Part shown: positions 37,349 through 46,430 of the stretch, in pieces | How positions within the stretch are numbered: position 1 is the stretch's first letter | Layout of the letters: every line of letters starts with the position of its first letter | NCBI GenBank assembly: GCA_900470965.1 | Contig: UCCS01000108.1 | Span: forward strand, 1-64,000 | DNA length: 64,000 nucleotides | Origin: Hyphomicrobiales bacterium | GTDB taxonomy: Bacteria > Pseudomonadota > Alphaproteobacteria > Rhizobiales > Rhizobiaceae | Reading direction: 5' to 3' | Program-made: the position numbers and the translations under genes | The notes under the pieces: generated by a model | Database searches by the model: none | What the model saw: only the letters and a program-made list of their open reading frames with translations | Told to the model about the DNA's origin: nothing

Positions 37349-39550
37349 TCAGTTCGTAGCGGTCAGGTTGACCGGGAAGAACAGGGTTTCGCCCGAGGAG
37401 TCGCTCACACCGTCATTGTCGGTCACAGCATAGGCCTTGCCTGATGCGTCGAAGGCGAAACCTTCCAGCTTGTCGAGAACATAGCCATTGGTGGCCGACT
37501 TCAGGTCGCCGATGAAATCATGGGCTTCCGTCTTCTTGACGACCGGCAGTTCGGCCCCGAGCTTGCCGGGCTTCAGGTCGGAGATTGCGACCTTGTAGAG
37601 CTTCTTCAGCTTGGCCGCATCGCCAACGAGGTTGTCGCGCTCGATGATGTAGACGCTGTCGCCCTGAGCGGTGATTTCGGAGAGGCCGACCCAGCCGCTC
37701 TCGGTCTTGTCGAGCGGATAGCGGACGCCGCCCCATTCCTTCTTCTTCGGGTTATAGGAGAGGAGCTTCACAAAGCCCTTCTCGTCGTCGTTCCACTCGC
37801 GCTGAACGGCCATCCACAGCGTTGCGTCGTCGCCGGTACCGATGATCGTGACGCCTTCGAAGCCGTAGCGGATTTCGTTGGCGAGCAGTTCCTTCGGCAG
37901 AGCAATCTCGGTCTTGATGTCGCCCTTGGCGGTGACGTTGTAGAGCGCGTGCGGAACCAGGCGTTCGGTATAGCCTTCCGAAGCCAGCCAGAAGGAACCG
38001 TCGGCGGCAACAGCGATGCCTTCGATATCGAGCTTCTGGGCCGGAGCGCCGTCACGCTTGACGACCAGCGCGTCGGTGATGACGGCCGGCTTCTTGTTGG
38101 CGTCGATCGTGTAGATCGTCGGCTGCGAACCGAGGACGCTGTCGCTGACGGCGTAGAGCATGCCCGGCTTGCCCGGAACGGCGGCGAGGCCCGAAAGGGC
38201 TGCAAAGCCGATCGGATTGCCGTCCTTCTCGGCGGAGACAATGTGCGGATAGGCCTTCTCGCCCTCGCCGCGCTCGTAGATCATCACGTGCGAACGCGGA
38301 CCACCGTCTTTGCCGAGGTCGAGTTCATTGGCGGTCGCTAGCAGGTTACGCTGCGGAATGGCGATCGCACCTTCCGGAGAAATACCCGACGGCAGGATCT
38401 GCAGTAGTTCCGGATCGGCGCCCGTGTCCTTGTAGACGCCGACGACGGAAGCGCGCTCGGCGAGCAGGAAGAACAGGTTGTCAGTGCCGAACTTGGCCGC
38501 TTCGAGACCTTCCGGCTCGACGCCCTTCGACGAGGAGCGGCTTTCCGGATAGTGGCCGATAGCGGCGACGGCACGCTCGAAGGAGCTGCCGGATTCGAAG
38601 AGGACCTTGCCGGTCTTGTCGAAGATGGTGAAGCCGCGCGAACCGCCTTCATAATCGCCTTCGTTGGCGACGATGAGACGGTTGTCGTCCAGCCACTTTA
38701 CGGCGTCGGGCTCGCGATGGATGCCCTTCTTCTCGCCAGTAAATTTCAGGGCGCCGTCACGCTTGGTGTCGATGCCGGTGAGATCAACGGTGCCGGCAGA
38801 GAAGTGCGTCTTCACAGTGCCGATCGTGCCGTCGAGGATGATAATCTCGTTGTTTTCCTGAAGGGTCAGGGCGATTTCGTTCTGGCTGTTGAAGGCAACG
38901 AATTCCGGCTCCGGATCCTCCGGGGCAACGCCAGCGAGGCCGGTCAGGGCAACGTGCTTGATCGTGCCACAATCGACGGTGCCATCGGCCTTGACCTGGA
39001 AGACGACGAGGTCGCCTGCCGGCATCTGCGGGATCTTGCCGTCGTTGACCTCTTCGTCGCGCTCGTTTTCGATCGCGATAGTGCCGAGCGTCCTGTCCTT
39101 GTTGAGGGCGATCGAATCAGGCTGGCCGCCGAGATCGCAGGTGGCGTCGATCTTCTTACCGGCGATATCGACGATCGCCAGACGGCCGGACGGTTTCTGC
39201 TTGCTTTCGCCGGTGTTGACGGCGACGAGTGCCTTCCCGGCTGCAGTCGTGACCGAGGTCGGTTCACCGTCCATCATCAGCGCGCCGCCGGCCTTGGGTG
39301 CCTTGGCATCGGTGATGTCGATGAAGCCAATCGCGCCGAGCGGGCTGTCGCTGTAGATCAGCGTGTTACCATCCTGCGAAGCGGTAATGATTTCGGCCGA
39401 GGTGGCCGAAAGCTTGTCCTTGTCAGCCGGCAGGTTGGTCGCGACCGGGAAAGAGGCGATGCGGTTGAAAACCGGCTCAGCCGCTGCCGGGAAGGCAACG
39501 GATGCAAAAAGCACGGCAGCGAGCGCTGCCTTGCGCGAAGACAATGTCAT
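37349..39550 (-). CDS. Secreted esterase-like/phytase-like protein with N-terminal beta-propeller
   Basis: 733 residues from the ATG at 39550 (GGGGGA upstream). Sec signal peptide ends 'SVAFPAAAEP'. Residues ~30-390 look like the 'choice-of-anchor I' beta-propeller ('EGLEAAKFGTDNLFFLLAERASVVGVYKD', 'PEPEFVAFNSQNEIALTLQENNEIIILDG'), and the C-terminal ~300 residues like the 'esterase-like activity of phytase' domain ('KLDIEGIAVAADGSFWLASEG', 'RYGFEGVTI', 'KLEGFAFDASGKAYAVTDNDG'). Periplasmic or secreted; may release phosphate from organic phosphates, which would suit a phosphate-limited niche. Substrate unproven. Confidence 0.78.
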   Translation of the reverse strand: MTLSSRKAALAAVLFASVAFPAAAEPVFNRIASFPVATNLPADKDKLSATSAEIITASQDGNTLIYSDSPLGAIGFIDITDAKAPKAGGALMMDGEPTSVTTAAGKALVAVNTGESKQKPSGRLAIVDIAGKKIDATCDLGGQPDSIALNKDRTLGTIAIENERDEEVNDGKIPQMPAGDLVVFQVKADGTVDCGTIKHVALTGLAGVAPEDPEPEFVAFNSQNEIALTLQENNEIIILDGTIGTVKTHFSAGTVDLTGIDTKRDGALKFTGEKKGIHREPDAVKWLDDNRLIVANEGDYEGGSRGFTIFDKTGKVLFESGSSFERAVAAIGHYPESRSSSKGVEPEGLEAAKFGTDNLFFLLAERASVVGVYKDTGADPELLQILPSGISPEGAIAIPQRNLLATANELDLGKDGGPRSHVMIYERGEGEKAYPHIVSAEKDGNPIGFAALSGLAAVPGKPGMLYAVSDSVLGSQPTIYTIDANKKPAVITDALVVKRDGAPAQKLDIEGIAVAADGSFWLASEGYTERLVPHALYNVTAKGDIKTEIALPKELLANEIRYGFEGVTIIGTGDDATLWMAVQREWNDDEKGFVKLLSYNPKKKEWGGVRYPLDKTESGWVGLSEITAQGDSVYIIERDNLVGDAAKLKKLYKVAISDLKPGKLGAELPVVKKTEAHDFIGDLKSATNGYVLDKLEGFAFDASGKAYAVTDNDGVSDSSGETLFFPVNLTATN

Positions 39551-39646
39551 TGAAAATCCCCCAATGTCGAAAAAATCGAACAGAGGTTTTTTGCGGGACT
39601 GCCATGACAGACACATGACAGCCTGCGACATTTTGTACGGTTTGCG

Positions 39647-40546
39647 TCAGGCCGCCTGCCGTTCGCGACGCATCTCGCTGCGCATGATGAAGAGCGACGC
39701 GGCGAGGATAAGCGCAGCGCCGAGCCACAGATAACCAGCCGGCGCATAGCCAAAGAAAAGCCAGCCGGCGAGCACGTTCAGCGGCAGCTTCAGGTCGTCG
39801 AAAGGCTGCACATAGGCAGCGTCGGCGCTGGCATAGGCGAGCGTCAGCAGATATTGCGCCACGACCGTCAGGAGGCCTGCCAGAAGGAAGAGAGCAAGTG
39901 CGGCGCCCGTCGGGACCACAAAGCCCGCCGCGAGCGCCAGGCCGCCATTGATCGGCGTAAGCAGCACCAGAAGCCAGACGGTGATCGTCTCCGGCTTCTC
40001 GATGCCGGTCAGGCTCTTGGTGATGAGCGACGAAGCACCCCAAAGCAGGGCCGAGATAACAGGCAGAAGTGCCGCCCAGGTGAAGCTATCCGACCATGGC
40101 TGCAGGATGATCATGGCGCCGACAAAGCCGACACCTGTCGCCATCCAGCGCGCGGGGCCAACACGCTCACCGAGGAAAAGGCGTGCGCCGAGAATGATGA
40201 AGAAGGGCGAGGTCATGACGAGTGCGATCGCCTGCCAGATCGGCACGGAGGCGAGGCCGGAGACCCAGGCCTCGACGCCGAGCGCGGCAAAGACGACACG
40301 CACGATATGCCGCCAGGGGTAATCCGTGCGCATGGCAAAAAGGCCGACCTTGCGCAGGAAGGGCAACGAGAAAAGAAAAGCGAAGCCATATTGCCAGAAG
40401 GCTGCAGAGGCCGCCGGGAAGGCAAGCGTCATCGTGAGCCATTGGGTGACGACATTGAGGAGCGAGAAGACGACGCCTCCAAGCACCATGAAGGCTGCAC
40501 CGGCGAAGGCGCGGGAATGCGAGACTGCAAGGGAATTCTGATTCAT
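39647..40546 (-). CDS. ribN: Riboflavin transporter RibN (DMT/EamA family)
   Basis: 299 residues, about ten membrane helices in two EamA repeats ('AGAAFMVLGGVVFSLLNVVTQWLTM', 'LWGASSLITKSLTG'). DMT transporters are hard to assign by sequence alone; the assignment rests on the FMN riboswitch ~100 nt upstream on the same strand, the arrangement known for RibN of Rhizobium leguminosarum and other proteobacteria. The ATG at 40546 with GGAAG just upstream is preferred to 40555. It would import riboflavin when FMN is low. Confidence 0.85.
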   Translation of the reverse strand: MNQNSLAVSHSRAFAGAAFMVLGGVVFSLLNVVTQWLTMTLAFPAASAAFWQYGFAFLFSLPFLRKVGLFAMRTDYPWRHIVRVVFAALGVEAWVSGLASVPIWQAIALVMTSPFFIILGARLFLGERVGPARWMATGVGFVGAMIILQPWSDSFTWAALLPVISALLWGASSLITKSLTGIEKPETITVWLLVLLTPINGGLALAAGFVVPTGAALALFLLAGLLTVVAQYLLTLAYASADAAYVQPFDDLKLPLNVLAGWLFFGYAPAGYLWLGAALILAASLFIMRSEMRRERQAA

Positions 40547-40644
40547 GTCTTCCATCCGGAATAGGGACCAAACATAAATCAGGACGCATGAGGCCACAGA
40601 ACGCAGACGCAGACAGATCCTTGCCCGCGCGCGGCCATGCTCAT

Positions 40645-40789
40645 TCTCTTTCATCCGGACTCTAACCGTCGGCTCCGGAATCACACCGGATCTGCTGACC
40701 CTTCCCAAACCAAGGCTTGAGAAGGCGCTCGCGGGCTCAGGCCGTAGCCCTTACCGCCGGTGGGGACTTTCACCCCGCCCTGAGAACAT
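40645..40789 (-). promoter_or_regulatory. FMN riboswitch (RFN element)
   Basis: The minus-strand RNA carries the conserved RFN blocks in order: TCAGGGCGGGGTGAAAGTCC, CACCGGCGGTA, AGCCCGCGAGC, GGTCAGCAGATCCGGTG, ATTCCGGAGCCGACGG and TTAGAGTCCGGATGAAAGA. Closing stem GTTCTC/GAGAAT. About 100 nt of expression platform lie before the ribN start. FMN binding should turn expression off. Confidence 0.95.
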
Positions 40790-40828
40790 CACCGTCGTAA
40801 GACAAAGCGCTGCATGCCGCAAGCGGCG

Positions 40829-40860
40829 AAAACAAAAGGGGTCCGGCGATGCCGAACCCC
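40829..40860 (-). terminator. Intrinsic terminator of hupB
   Basis: On the minus strand GGGGTTCGGC-ATC-GCCGGACCCC followed by TTTTGTTTT, 52 bp after the hupB stop and just upstream of the riboswitch transcript. Confidence 0.85.
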
Positions 40861-40911
40861 CTCGAAATCCTGCGCGACCGTTCTCGTTTACGGCCGGCGG
40901 ACAATCTCGTA

Positions 40912-41187
40912 TCAGCCGTTGACGGCGTCCTTCAGGCCCTTGCCGGGCGTGAACTTCGGCACGTTACGTGCCGGAATGTCAACTTCGGCGCCGGTCGACG
41001 GGTTGCGACCCTTCGTGGCAGCGCGATGAGAAACCGTGAAGCTGCCGAAGCCAGCGAGACGGATGTCGCCCTTGTTCTTCAGCTCGGCCTGCACAACATC
41101 AAAAACTGCGTCTACGGCAGATGCTGCGTCAGACTTCGTCAGTCCAGCCTTTTCGGCTACTGCGGACACGAGTTCATTCTTGTTCAT
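40912..41187 (-). CDS. hupB: DNA-binding protein HU
   Basis: 91 residues, histone-like protein that bends DNA. Opens 'MNKNELVSAVAEKAGLTKSDA'-like and carries 'GDIRLAGFGSFTVSHRAATKGRNPSTG' with the Arg/Pro arm. AAGGGGTGG before ATG. It sits downstream of lon in the same direction but is separated by a strong terminator. Confidence 0.96.
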   Translation of the reverse strand: MNKNELVSAVAEKAGLTKSDAASAVDAVFDVVQAELKNKGDIRLAGFGSFTVSHRAATKGRNPSTGAEVDIPARNVPKFTPGKGLKDAVNG

Positions 41188-41322
41188 GTTTCCACCCCTT
41201 TCTAAATGGTTTGAAACAACTCAATCTGTAAGCTAGGCGCAGAAATCGCTTTCATCAGGCCCGCCGAGAACCCAAAAACCCTGCAAATCAAGGAAAAGCA
41301 AGCGTCTACATGACGTTTTCAC

Positions 41323-41353
41323 AAAAAAGGCCGGCGTTTCCGCCGGCCTTTTT
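41323..41353. terminator. Intrinsic terminator of lon
   Basis: AAAAAGGCCGGCG-GAAA-CGCCGGCCTTTTTT on the minus strand, a very stable stem with T tract 41 bp after the lon stop; the reverse also has a T tract. Confidence 0.88.
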
Positions 41354-41394
41354 CAGGATTTGCAACAATTGGGCATAAATGTGGCCGCCAAAGC

Positions 41395-43815
41395 TCAATG
41401 AGCGATGGCTGCACCTGCATCATCGAGCCCTTCGACAGTCGCGATCACGGGCGTTTCGACCGTGCCATCCCACTCGATAGGCTCGGGACGACGGACCAGC
41501 GCATGCTTGATCACTTCGCCCATGCGGGAGACCGGAATGATCTCCATGTTGTTCTTCACGTTGTCCGGAATCTCTGCCAGATCCTTGGCATTCTCTTCCG
41601 GAATCAGCACCTTCTTGATGCCGCCGCGCAATGCGGCCAGCAGCTTTTCCTTCAGGCCGCCGATCGGCAGGACACGGCCGCGCAGGGTGATTTCACCCGT
41701 CATTGCCACATCCTTGTTGACCGGAATGCCAGTCATGATCGAGACGATCGCGGTTGCCATCGCGACACCGGCAGACGGACCATCCTTCGGCGTTGCGCCT
41801 TCCGGCACGTGCACATGGATGTCGCTCTTGTCGAAGAGCGGCGGCTGGATGCCGAAATCGACGGCGCGCGAGCGGACGTAAGACGCCGCTGCCGAGATCG
41901 ATTCCTTCATCACTTCCTTCAGGTTGCCGGTGACGGTCATGCGGCCCTTGCCGGGCATCATGACGCCTTCGATCGTCAGCAACTCGCCGCCGACTTCCGT
42001 CCAGGCAAGACCCGTGACCACGCCGACCTGATCCTCCCGCTCGGCTTCGCCGTGGCGGAAGCGCGGAACGCCAAGATAATCGTCGATGTTCGCTGCCGTG
42101 ACGTGAACCGACTTCGTCTTGCCCTTGATGATCTCTGTGACCGCCTTGCGGGCGAGCTTCATCAATTCGCGTTCGAAGTTACGGACACCGGCTTCGCGGG
42201 TATAATGCTGGCTGATCGCCATCAGGGCATCGTCGCTGACCGAGAATTCACTCGGCTGCAGCGCATGTTCCTTGATGGCCTTCGGCAGCAGGTGCCGCTT
42301 GGCGATTTCGCGCTTTTCGTCTTCAGTGTAGCCGGCGATACGGATGATTTCCATGCGGTCCATCAGCGGAGCTGGAATGTTCAGCGTATTCGCCGTCGTG
42401 ATGAACATCACGTCCGACAGGTCGTATTCGACTTCCAGATAGTGATCCATGAAGGTCGAGTTCTGAGCCGGATCGAGTACCTCGAGCAAAGCCGAAGACG
42501 GATCGCCGCGATAATCCTGGCCGAGCTTGTCGATCTCATCGAGCAAGAAGAGCGGGTTGGACTTCTTCGCCTTCTTCATCGACTGGATGACCTTGCCGGG
42601 CATCGAACCGATATAGGTGCGGCGGTGGCCGCGGATTTCGGCTTCGTCACGGACGCCACCGAGAGCCATGCGGACATATTCACGGCCGGTTGCCTTGGCA
42701 ATCGACTGGGCGAGCGAGGTCTTACCGACGCCCGGAGGGCCGACCAAGCACAGGATGGGACCCTTGATCTTGGTGGCACGAGCCTGGACCGCCAGATACT
42801 CGACGATGCGCTCCTTGACCTTTTCGAGACCGAAGTGATCGGCTTCGAGGATCTTCTCGGCATTGTTGAGATCGGCCTTGATCTTCGACTTCTTGCCCCA
42901 GGGAATACCGAGCAGCCAGTCCAGATAGTTGCGCACGACGGTGGCTTCCGCCGACATCGGGCTCATCTGGCGCAGCTTCTTCAGCTCCGCATCGGCCTTT
43001 TCACGGGCTTCCTTGGACAGTTTGGTCTTGGCGATGCGCTCTTCCAGTTCGCTCATCTCGTCGCGGCCTTCCTCGCCGTCGCCGAGTTCCTTCTGGATCG
43101 CCTTCATCTGCTCATTCAGGTAGTATTCGCGCTGGGTCTTCTCCATCTGGCGCTTGACGCGCGAGCGGATGCGCTTTTCGACCTGCAGGACCGAGATTTC
43201 GCCTTCCATGAAGCCAAGCGCCTTTTCGAGGCGAGCCTTGACGCTGGTGGTTTCCAGCATCTCCTGCTTCTCGGTGATCTTGATCGACAGGTGCGAAGCA
43301 ACCGTATCGGCGAGCTTCGAATAGTCGTCGATCTGGCTGGCCGCACCGACAACCTCGGGCGAAATCTTCTTGTTGAGCTTCACGTAGCTCTCGAATTCCG
43401 ACACGACGGAACGCGACAAGGCTTCCAGTTCGACCGGATCGTCATGCGGCTCTTCGAGCACATGGCCGAGGGCTTCGTAGAAATCCTCGCGGCTCGTATA
43501 GGTATCGATCTCGGCGCGGGCACGGCCTTCGACCAGAACCTTTACGGTGCCGTCAGGCAGCTTCAGGAGCTGCAGCACGTTCGCAACCGTACCGACGCGA
43601 TGGATCGCTGACGGGTCCGGATCATCATCGCTGGCGTTGATCTGGGTGACCAGCATGATCTGCTTGTCGGAACCCATGACCTCTTCGAGCGCGCGGATCG
43701 ACTTTTCCCGTCCGACGAACAGCGGGACGATCATATGGGGGAATACCACGATGTCGCGCAGGGGGAGAACAGGATAGGCGGTGCTGGTGCTCGCTACAGA
43801 CGTTTTCTTCGTCAT
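41395..43815 (-). CDS. lon: ATP-dependent protease Lon
   Basis: 806 residues. N-terminal LON substrate domain ('YPVLPLRDIVVFPHMIVPLFVGREKSIRALEE'), AAA+ module with Walker A 'GPPGVGKTSLAQS' and Walker B 'LFLLDEIDKLG', and the Ser-Lys protease with 'PKDGPSAGVAM' and the downstream Lys in 'LKEKLLAALRGGIKKVLIP'. Degrades damaged and regulatory proteins (in alphaproteobacteria DnaA, CcrM, SciP). A heat-shock-type promoter lies ~80 bp upstream. Confidence 0.97.
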   Translation of the reverse strand: MTKKTSVASTSTAYPVLPLRDIVVFPHMIVPLFVGREKSIRALEEVMGSDKQIMLVTQINASDDDPDPSAIHRVGTVANVLQLLKLPDGTVKVLVEGRARAEIDTYTSREDFYEALGHVLEEPHDDPVELEALSRSVVSEFESYVKLNKKISPEVVGAASQIDDYSKLADTVASHLSIKITEKQEMLETTSVKARLEKALGFMEGEISVLQVEKRIRSRVKRQMEKTQREYYLNEQMKAIQKELGDGEEGRDEMSELEERIAKTKLSKEAREKADAELKKLRQMSPMSAEATVVRNYLDWLLGIPWGKKSKIKADLNNAEKILEADHFGLEKVKERIVEYLAVQARATKIKGPILCLVGPPGVGKTSLAQSIAKATGREYVRMALGGVRDEAEIRGHRRTYIGSMPGKVIQSMKKAKKSNPLFLLDEIDKLGQDYRGDPSSALLEVLDPAQNSTFMDHYLEVEYDLSDVMFITTANTLNIPAPLMDRMEIIRIAGYTEDEKREIAKRHLLPKAIKEHALQPSEFSVSDDALMAISQHYTREAGVRNFERELMKLARKAVTEIIKGKTKSVHVTAANIDDYLGVPRFRHGEAEREDQVGVVTGLAWTEVGGELLTIEGVMMPGKGRMTVTGNLKEVMKESISAAASYVRSRAVDFGIQPPLFDKSDIHVHVPEGATPKDGPSAGVAMATAIVSIMTGIPVNKDVAMTGEITLRGRVLPIGGLKEKLLAALRGGIKKVLIPEENAKDLAEIPDNVKNNMEIIPVSRMGEVIKHALVRRPEPIEWDGTVETPVIATVEGLDDAGAAIAH

Positions 43816-44165
43816 TTTTATTCCTTTCCATCGTCCCGTTACCGGGCTCTTTGGCGCGGCCGCTTGGGACCGGCCGGCACTCTCACTTGCTGTTACAAGT
43901 GGAGGTTCTGACTACGCTTTTCAAGCCACGTTAACGCCCGCGTTCCACGGTTGTGACAGCTTTATTACATGGAACGCCAACACAATGAAGCGCCTATCTG
44001 GAGCGACGCTTACCATTTCCGAACCGCCTAAAATAACAACGCCAGCAACACGCTACGGAATCACAGCATCATTGCCAAGGGTCATCCTTTGCGCAATATC
44101 GGCGAAGGCTGTTTTCAACCTTGCCCGCAACTATTATCAGCGCCCGGCACCTGTTTTCAAATAGA
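43816..44165. other. Intergenic region lon-clpX
   Basis: No supported ORF. It holds the RpoH-like promoter of lon (43897-43925), an inverted repeat CACTTG-CTGTTA-CAAGTG (43884-43901) at the expected transcription start, and the clpX terminator at the far end. The stretch 43960-44160 shows nothing further. Confidence 0.6.
43897..43925 (-). promoter_or_regulatory. RpoH-type (heat-shock) promoter of lon
   Basis: Minus strand CTTGAA, exactly 17 bp, CCACTT. This matches the rhizobial RpoH consensus CTTGAA-N17-CCANAT at 11 of 12 defined positions. Right distance (~80 bp) from the lon start. Confidence 0.6.
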
Positions 44166-44192
44166 AAGGGGCCTGCACAAGGCAAGCCCCTT
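44166..44192 (-). terminator. Intrinsic terminator of clpX
   Basis: AAGGGGCTTGC-CTTGT-GCAGGCCCCTTT on the minus strand, followed by CTATTT, 26 bp after the clpX stop. One T/G mismatch in the stem. Confidence 0.75.
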
Positions 44193-44217
44193 AAAATAAC
44201 GGTTCTCAGCTCAAGCT

Positions 44218-45495
44218 TCAGGCCGAAACGTTTGCCTTCTCGTCCTGGCGGTCGGCGTAGATATACAGCGGACGGGCCGAGCCGCGTGCGACCTCTTCGG
44301 AGATGACGACTTCACGAACGCCTTCCAGCGCCGGCAGTTCGAACATCGTGTCGAGCAGGATCTTTTCCATGATCGAACGCAGGCCACGAGCACCGGTCTT
44401 GCGGATGATCGCCTTGCGGGCGATTTCGCGCAGCGCGTCCTCGTGGAAGGACAGTTCCACGTCTTCCATCTCGAACAGGCGCTGATACTGCTTGATCAGG
44501 GCGTTCTTCGGCTCGGACAGGATCTGGATCAGTGCATCCTCATCGAGGTCTTCCAGCGTCGCCAGAACCGGCAGACGACCGATGAATTCCGGGATGAGGC
44601 CGAACTTGACCAGGTCTTCCGGCTCTAGTTCGCGCAGCACTTCGCCGACGCGGCGGTCGTCCTGTGCCTTAACGGTCGCGCCGAAGCCGATCGAGGTCTT
44701 CTCGCCGCGAGCCGAAATGATCTTGTCGAGGCCAGCAAAGGCGCCGCCGCAGATGAACAGGATGTTCGTCGTGTCGACCTGCAGGAATTCCTGCTGCGGA
44801 TGCTTGCGGCCGCCCTGCGGCGGTACGGAAGCAACCGTGCCTTCCATGATCTTCAGAAGCGCCTGCTGCACGCCCTCGCCCGATACGTCACGGGTGATGG
44901 ACGGGTTGTCGGACTTGCGGGAGATCTTGTCGACTTCGTCGATGTAGACAATGCCGCGCTGGGCGCGCTCGACATTGTAATCCGCAGCCTGCAGAAGCTT
45001 CAAAATGATGTTTTCGACATCTTCACCGACATAGCCGGCTTCCGTCAGCGTCGTCGCATCGGCCATCGTGAAGGGAACGTCGATGATGCGGGCGAGCGTC
45101 TGGGCAAGATAGGTCTTGCCGCAGCCGGTCGGGCCAACCAGCATGATGTTCGACTTCGCCAATTCGACGTCGCCGTTCTTGGAGGCGTGCGCGAGACGCT
45201 TGTAGTGGTTGTGAACGGCGACCGACAGGATCTTCTTCGCCTGACGCTGGCCGATGACATATTCGTCGAGGACCTTGATGATGTCCTGGGGCGTCGGGAC
45301 GCCGTCACGGGACTTGACCATCGAGGACTTGTTCTCCTCGCGGATGATGTCCATGCACAACTCGACGCATTCATCGCAGATGAACACGGTCGGTCCGGCA
45401 ATAAGCTTCCGGACTTCATGCTGGCTCTTTCCGCAGAAAGAACAATAGAGGGTGTTCTTACTGTCGCCGCCGTTGCTGCCGCTGACCTTGCTCAT
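44218..45495 (-). CDS. clpX: ATP-dependent Clp protease ATP-binding subunit ClpX
   Basis: 425 residues. N-terminal C4 zinc finger ('CSFCGKSQHEVRKLIAGPTVFICDECVELC'), Walker A 'GPTGCGKTYLAQT', Walker B 'IVYIDEVDKI', sensor and the IGF-like loop ('TSIGFGATVKAQ') that docks ClpP. Unfoldase delivering CtrA and other cell-cycle substrates to ClpP. Ends 306 bp downstream of clpP start of the intergenic region, so it has its own promoter. Confidence 0.97.
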   Translation of the reverse strand: MSKVSGSNGGDSKNTLYCSFCGKSQHEVRKLIAGPTVFICDECVELCMDIIREENKSSMVKSRDGVPTPQDIIKVLDEYVIGQRQAKKILSVAVHNHYKRLAHASKNGDVELAKSNIMLVGPTGCGKTYLAQTLARIIDVPFTMADATTLTEAGYVGEDVENIILKLLQAADYNVERAQRGIVYIDEVDKISRKSDNPSITRDVSGEGVQQALLKIMEGTVASVPPQGGRKHPQQEFLQVDTTNILFICGGAFAGLDKIISARGEKTSIGFGATVKAQDDRRVGEVLRELEPEDLVKFGLIPEFIGRLPVLATLEDLDEDALIQILSEPKNALIKQYQRLFEMEDVELSFHEDALREIARKAIIRKTGARGLRSIMEKILLDTMFELPALEGVREVVISEEVARGSARPLYIYADRQDEKANVSA

Positions 45496-45800
45496 ATCAC
45501 TTTCCTTCCAGCACGCCGCATTTCGAACGCGAAATCACGGTCCACTCAATCAGCTCCCTGGCAGCACTCCCTACCCGGAGTTCCTGCCGACAAGGGCTTC
45601 AGGGGGTACGAACCGGACCCAATCAATCATGTCCGGGTACCGGCGGCAACGAATTCCCCTTCGAATGCCGAATGCTATGTCACAAAAATTCAACATAGCA
45701 TTAATAGTTACTATTAGCGTCTCCGCCGCCAGATGAAACCCCTTGTTCAATCACAAATGGGATAGAACTGTGGCGGCGAAAACACCATCCCTATTAATTA
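45496..45800. other. clpP-clpX intergenic region with two palindromes
   Basis: 305 bp, no gene. Contains AATGCTATGT (45671-45680) and its perfect inverse ACATAGCATT (45693-45702), then TAATAG-TTA-CTATTA just beside it. A regulator may bind here to control clpX. No clear sigma70 or RpoH box was recognised. Confidence 0.5.
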
Positions 45801-46430
45801 CTAGGCCTGATCGCCTTCCATTTCGATGCGCGAGGTCAGAACCTTGTCGATGACGCCCCAGGTCTGGGCCTCGTCCGCATCCATGAAATGGTCGCGGTCA
45901 AGGGTCTTTTCGACTTCCTCATAGGTACGACCCGTGTGCTTCACATACACCTCGTTGAGGCGGCGCTTCATCTTCAGGATGTCGCGGGCGTGGCGCTCGA
46001 TGTCCGATGCCTGACCCTGGAAACCGCCCGAAGGCTGATGGACCATGATGCGTGAATTCGGCGTGGCGAAGCGCATGTCCTTGTGACCGGCGGCCAGAAG
46101 CAGCGAGCCCATGGAAGCGGCCTGACCGATGCAAAGCGTCGAAACGGCCGGCTTGATGAACTGCATCGTGTCGTAGATCGCCATGCCGGCAGTGACGACA
46201 CCACCCGGCGAATTGATGTAGAGCGCGATTTCCTTCTTCGGGTTTTCGGCCTCGAGGAAGAGAAGCTGGGCGCAGACGAGTGTCGCCATATGGTCCTCGA
46301 CAGGGCCCGTCAGGAAGATGATGCGTTCCTTGAGCAGGCGGGAATAGATGTCGTAGGAGCGTTCACCGCGATTGGTCTGTTCCACAACCATCGGCACGAG
46401 TGCCATAGCGGTATCGACTGGGTTTCTCAT
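45801..46430 (-). CDS. clpP: ATP-dependent Clp protease proteolytic subunit ClpP
   Basis: 209 residues from the ATG at 46430 (AAAAGGA upstream). Catalytic Ser in 'GQAASMGSLLLAAG', His in 'RIMVHQPSGG', and Asp downstream. Self-compartmentalised protease that works with ClpX encoded next to it. The open frame extends upstream by 43 codons without family signal. Confidence 0.97.
   Translation of the reverse strand: MRNPVDTAMALVPMVVEQTNRGERSYDIYSRLLKERIIFLTGPVEDHMATLVCAQLLFLEAENPKKEIALYINSPGGVVTAGMAIYDTMQFIKPAVSTLCIGQAASMGSLLLAAGHKDMRFATPNSRIMVHQPSGGFQGQASDIERHARDILKMKRRLNEVYVKHTGRTYEEVEKTLDRDHFMDADEAQTWGVIDKVLTSRIEMEGDQA

Noticed and set aside
41398..43611. 737-codon open frame on the strand opposite lon
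   Set aside because: Shadow of a GC-rich gene: no ribosome binding site, no domain, and lon is unmistakable on the other strand. The same holds for long frames opposite dnaE, nuoF, nuoG, nuoL, nuoM and rnj.
43781..44164. 127-codon plus-strand frame upstream of lon
   Set aside because: It starts within lon, crosses the lon promoter, and has no ribosome binding site or family signal.
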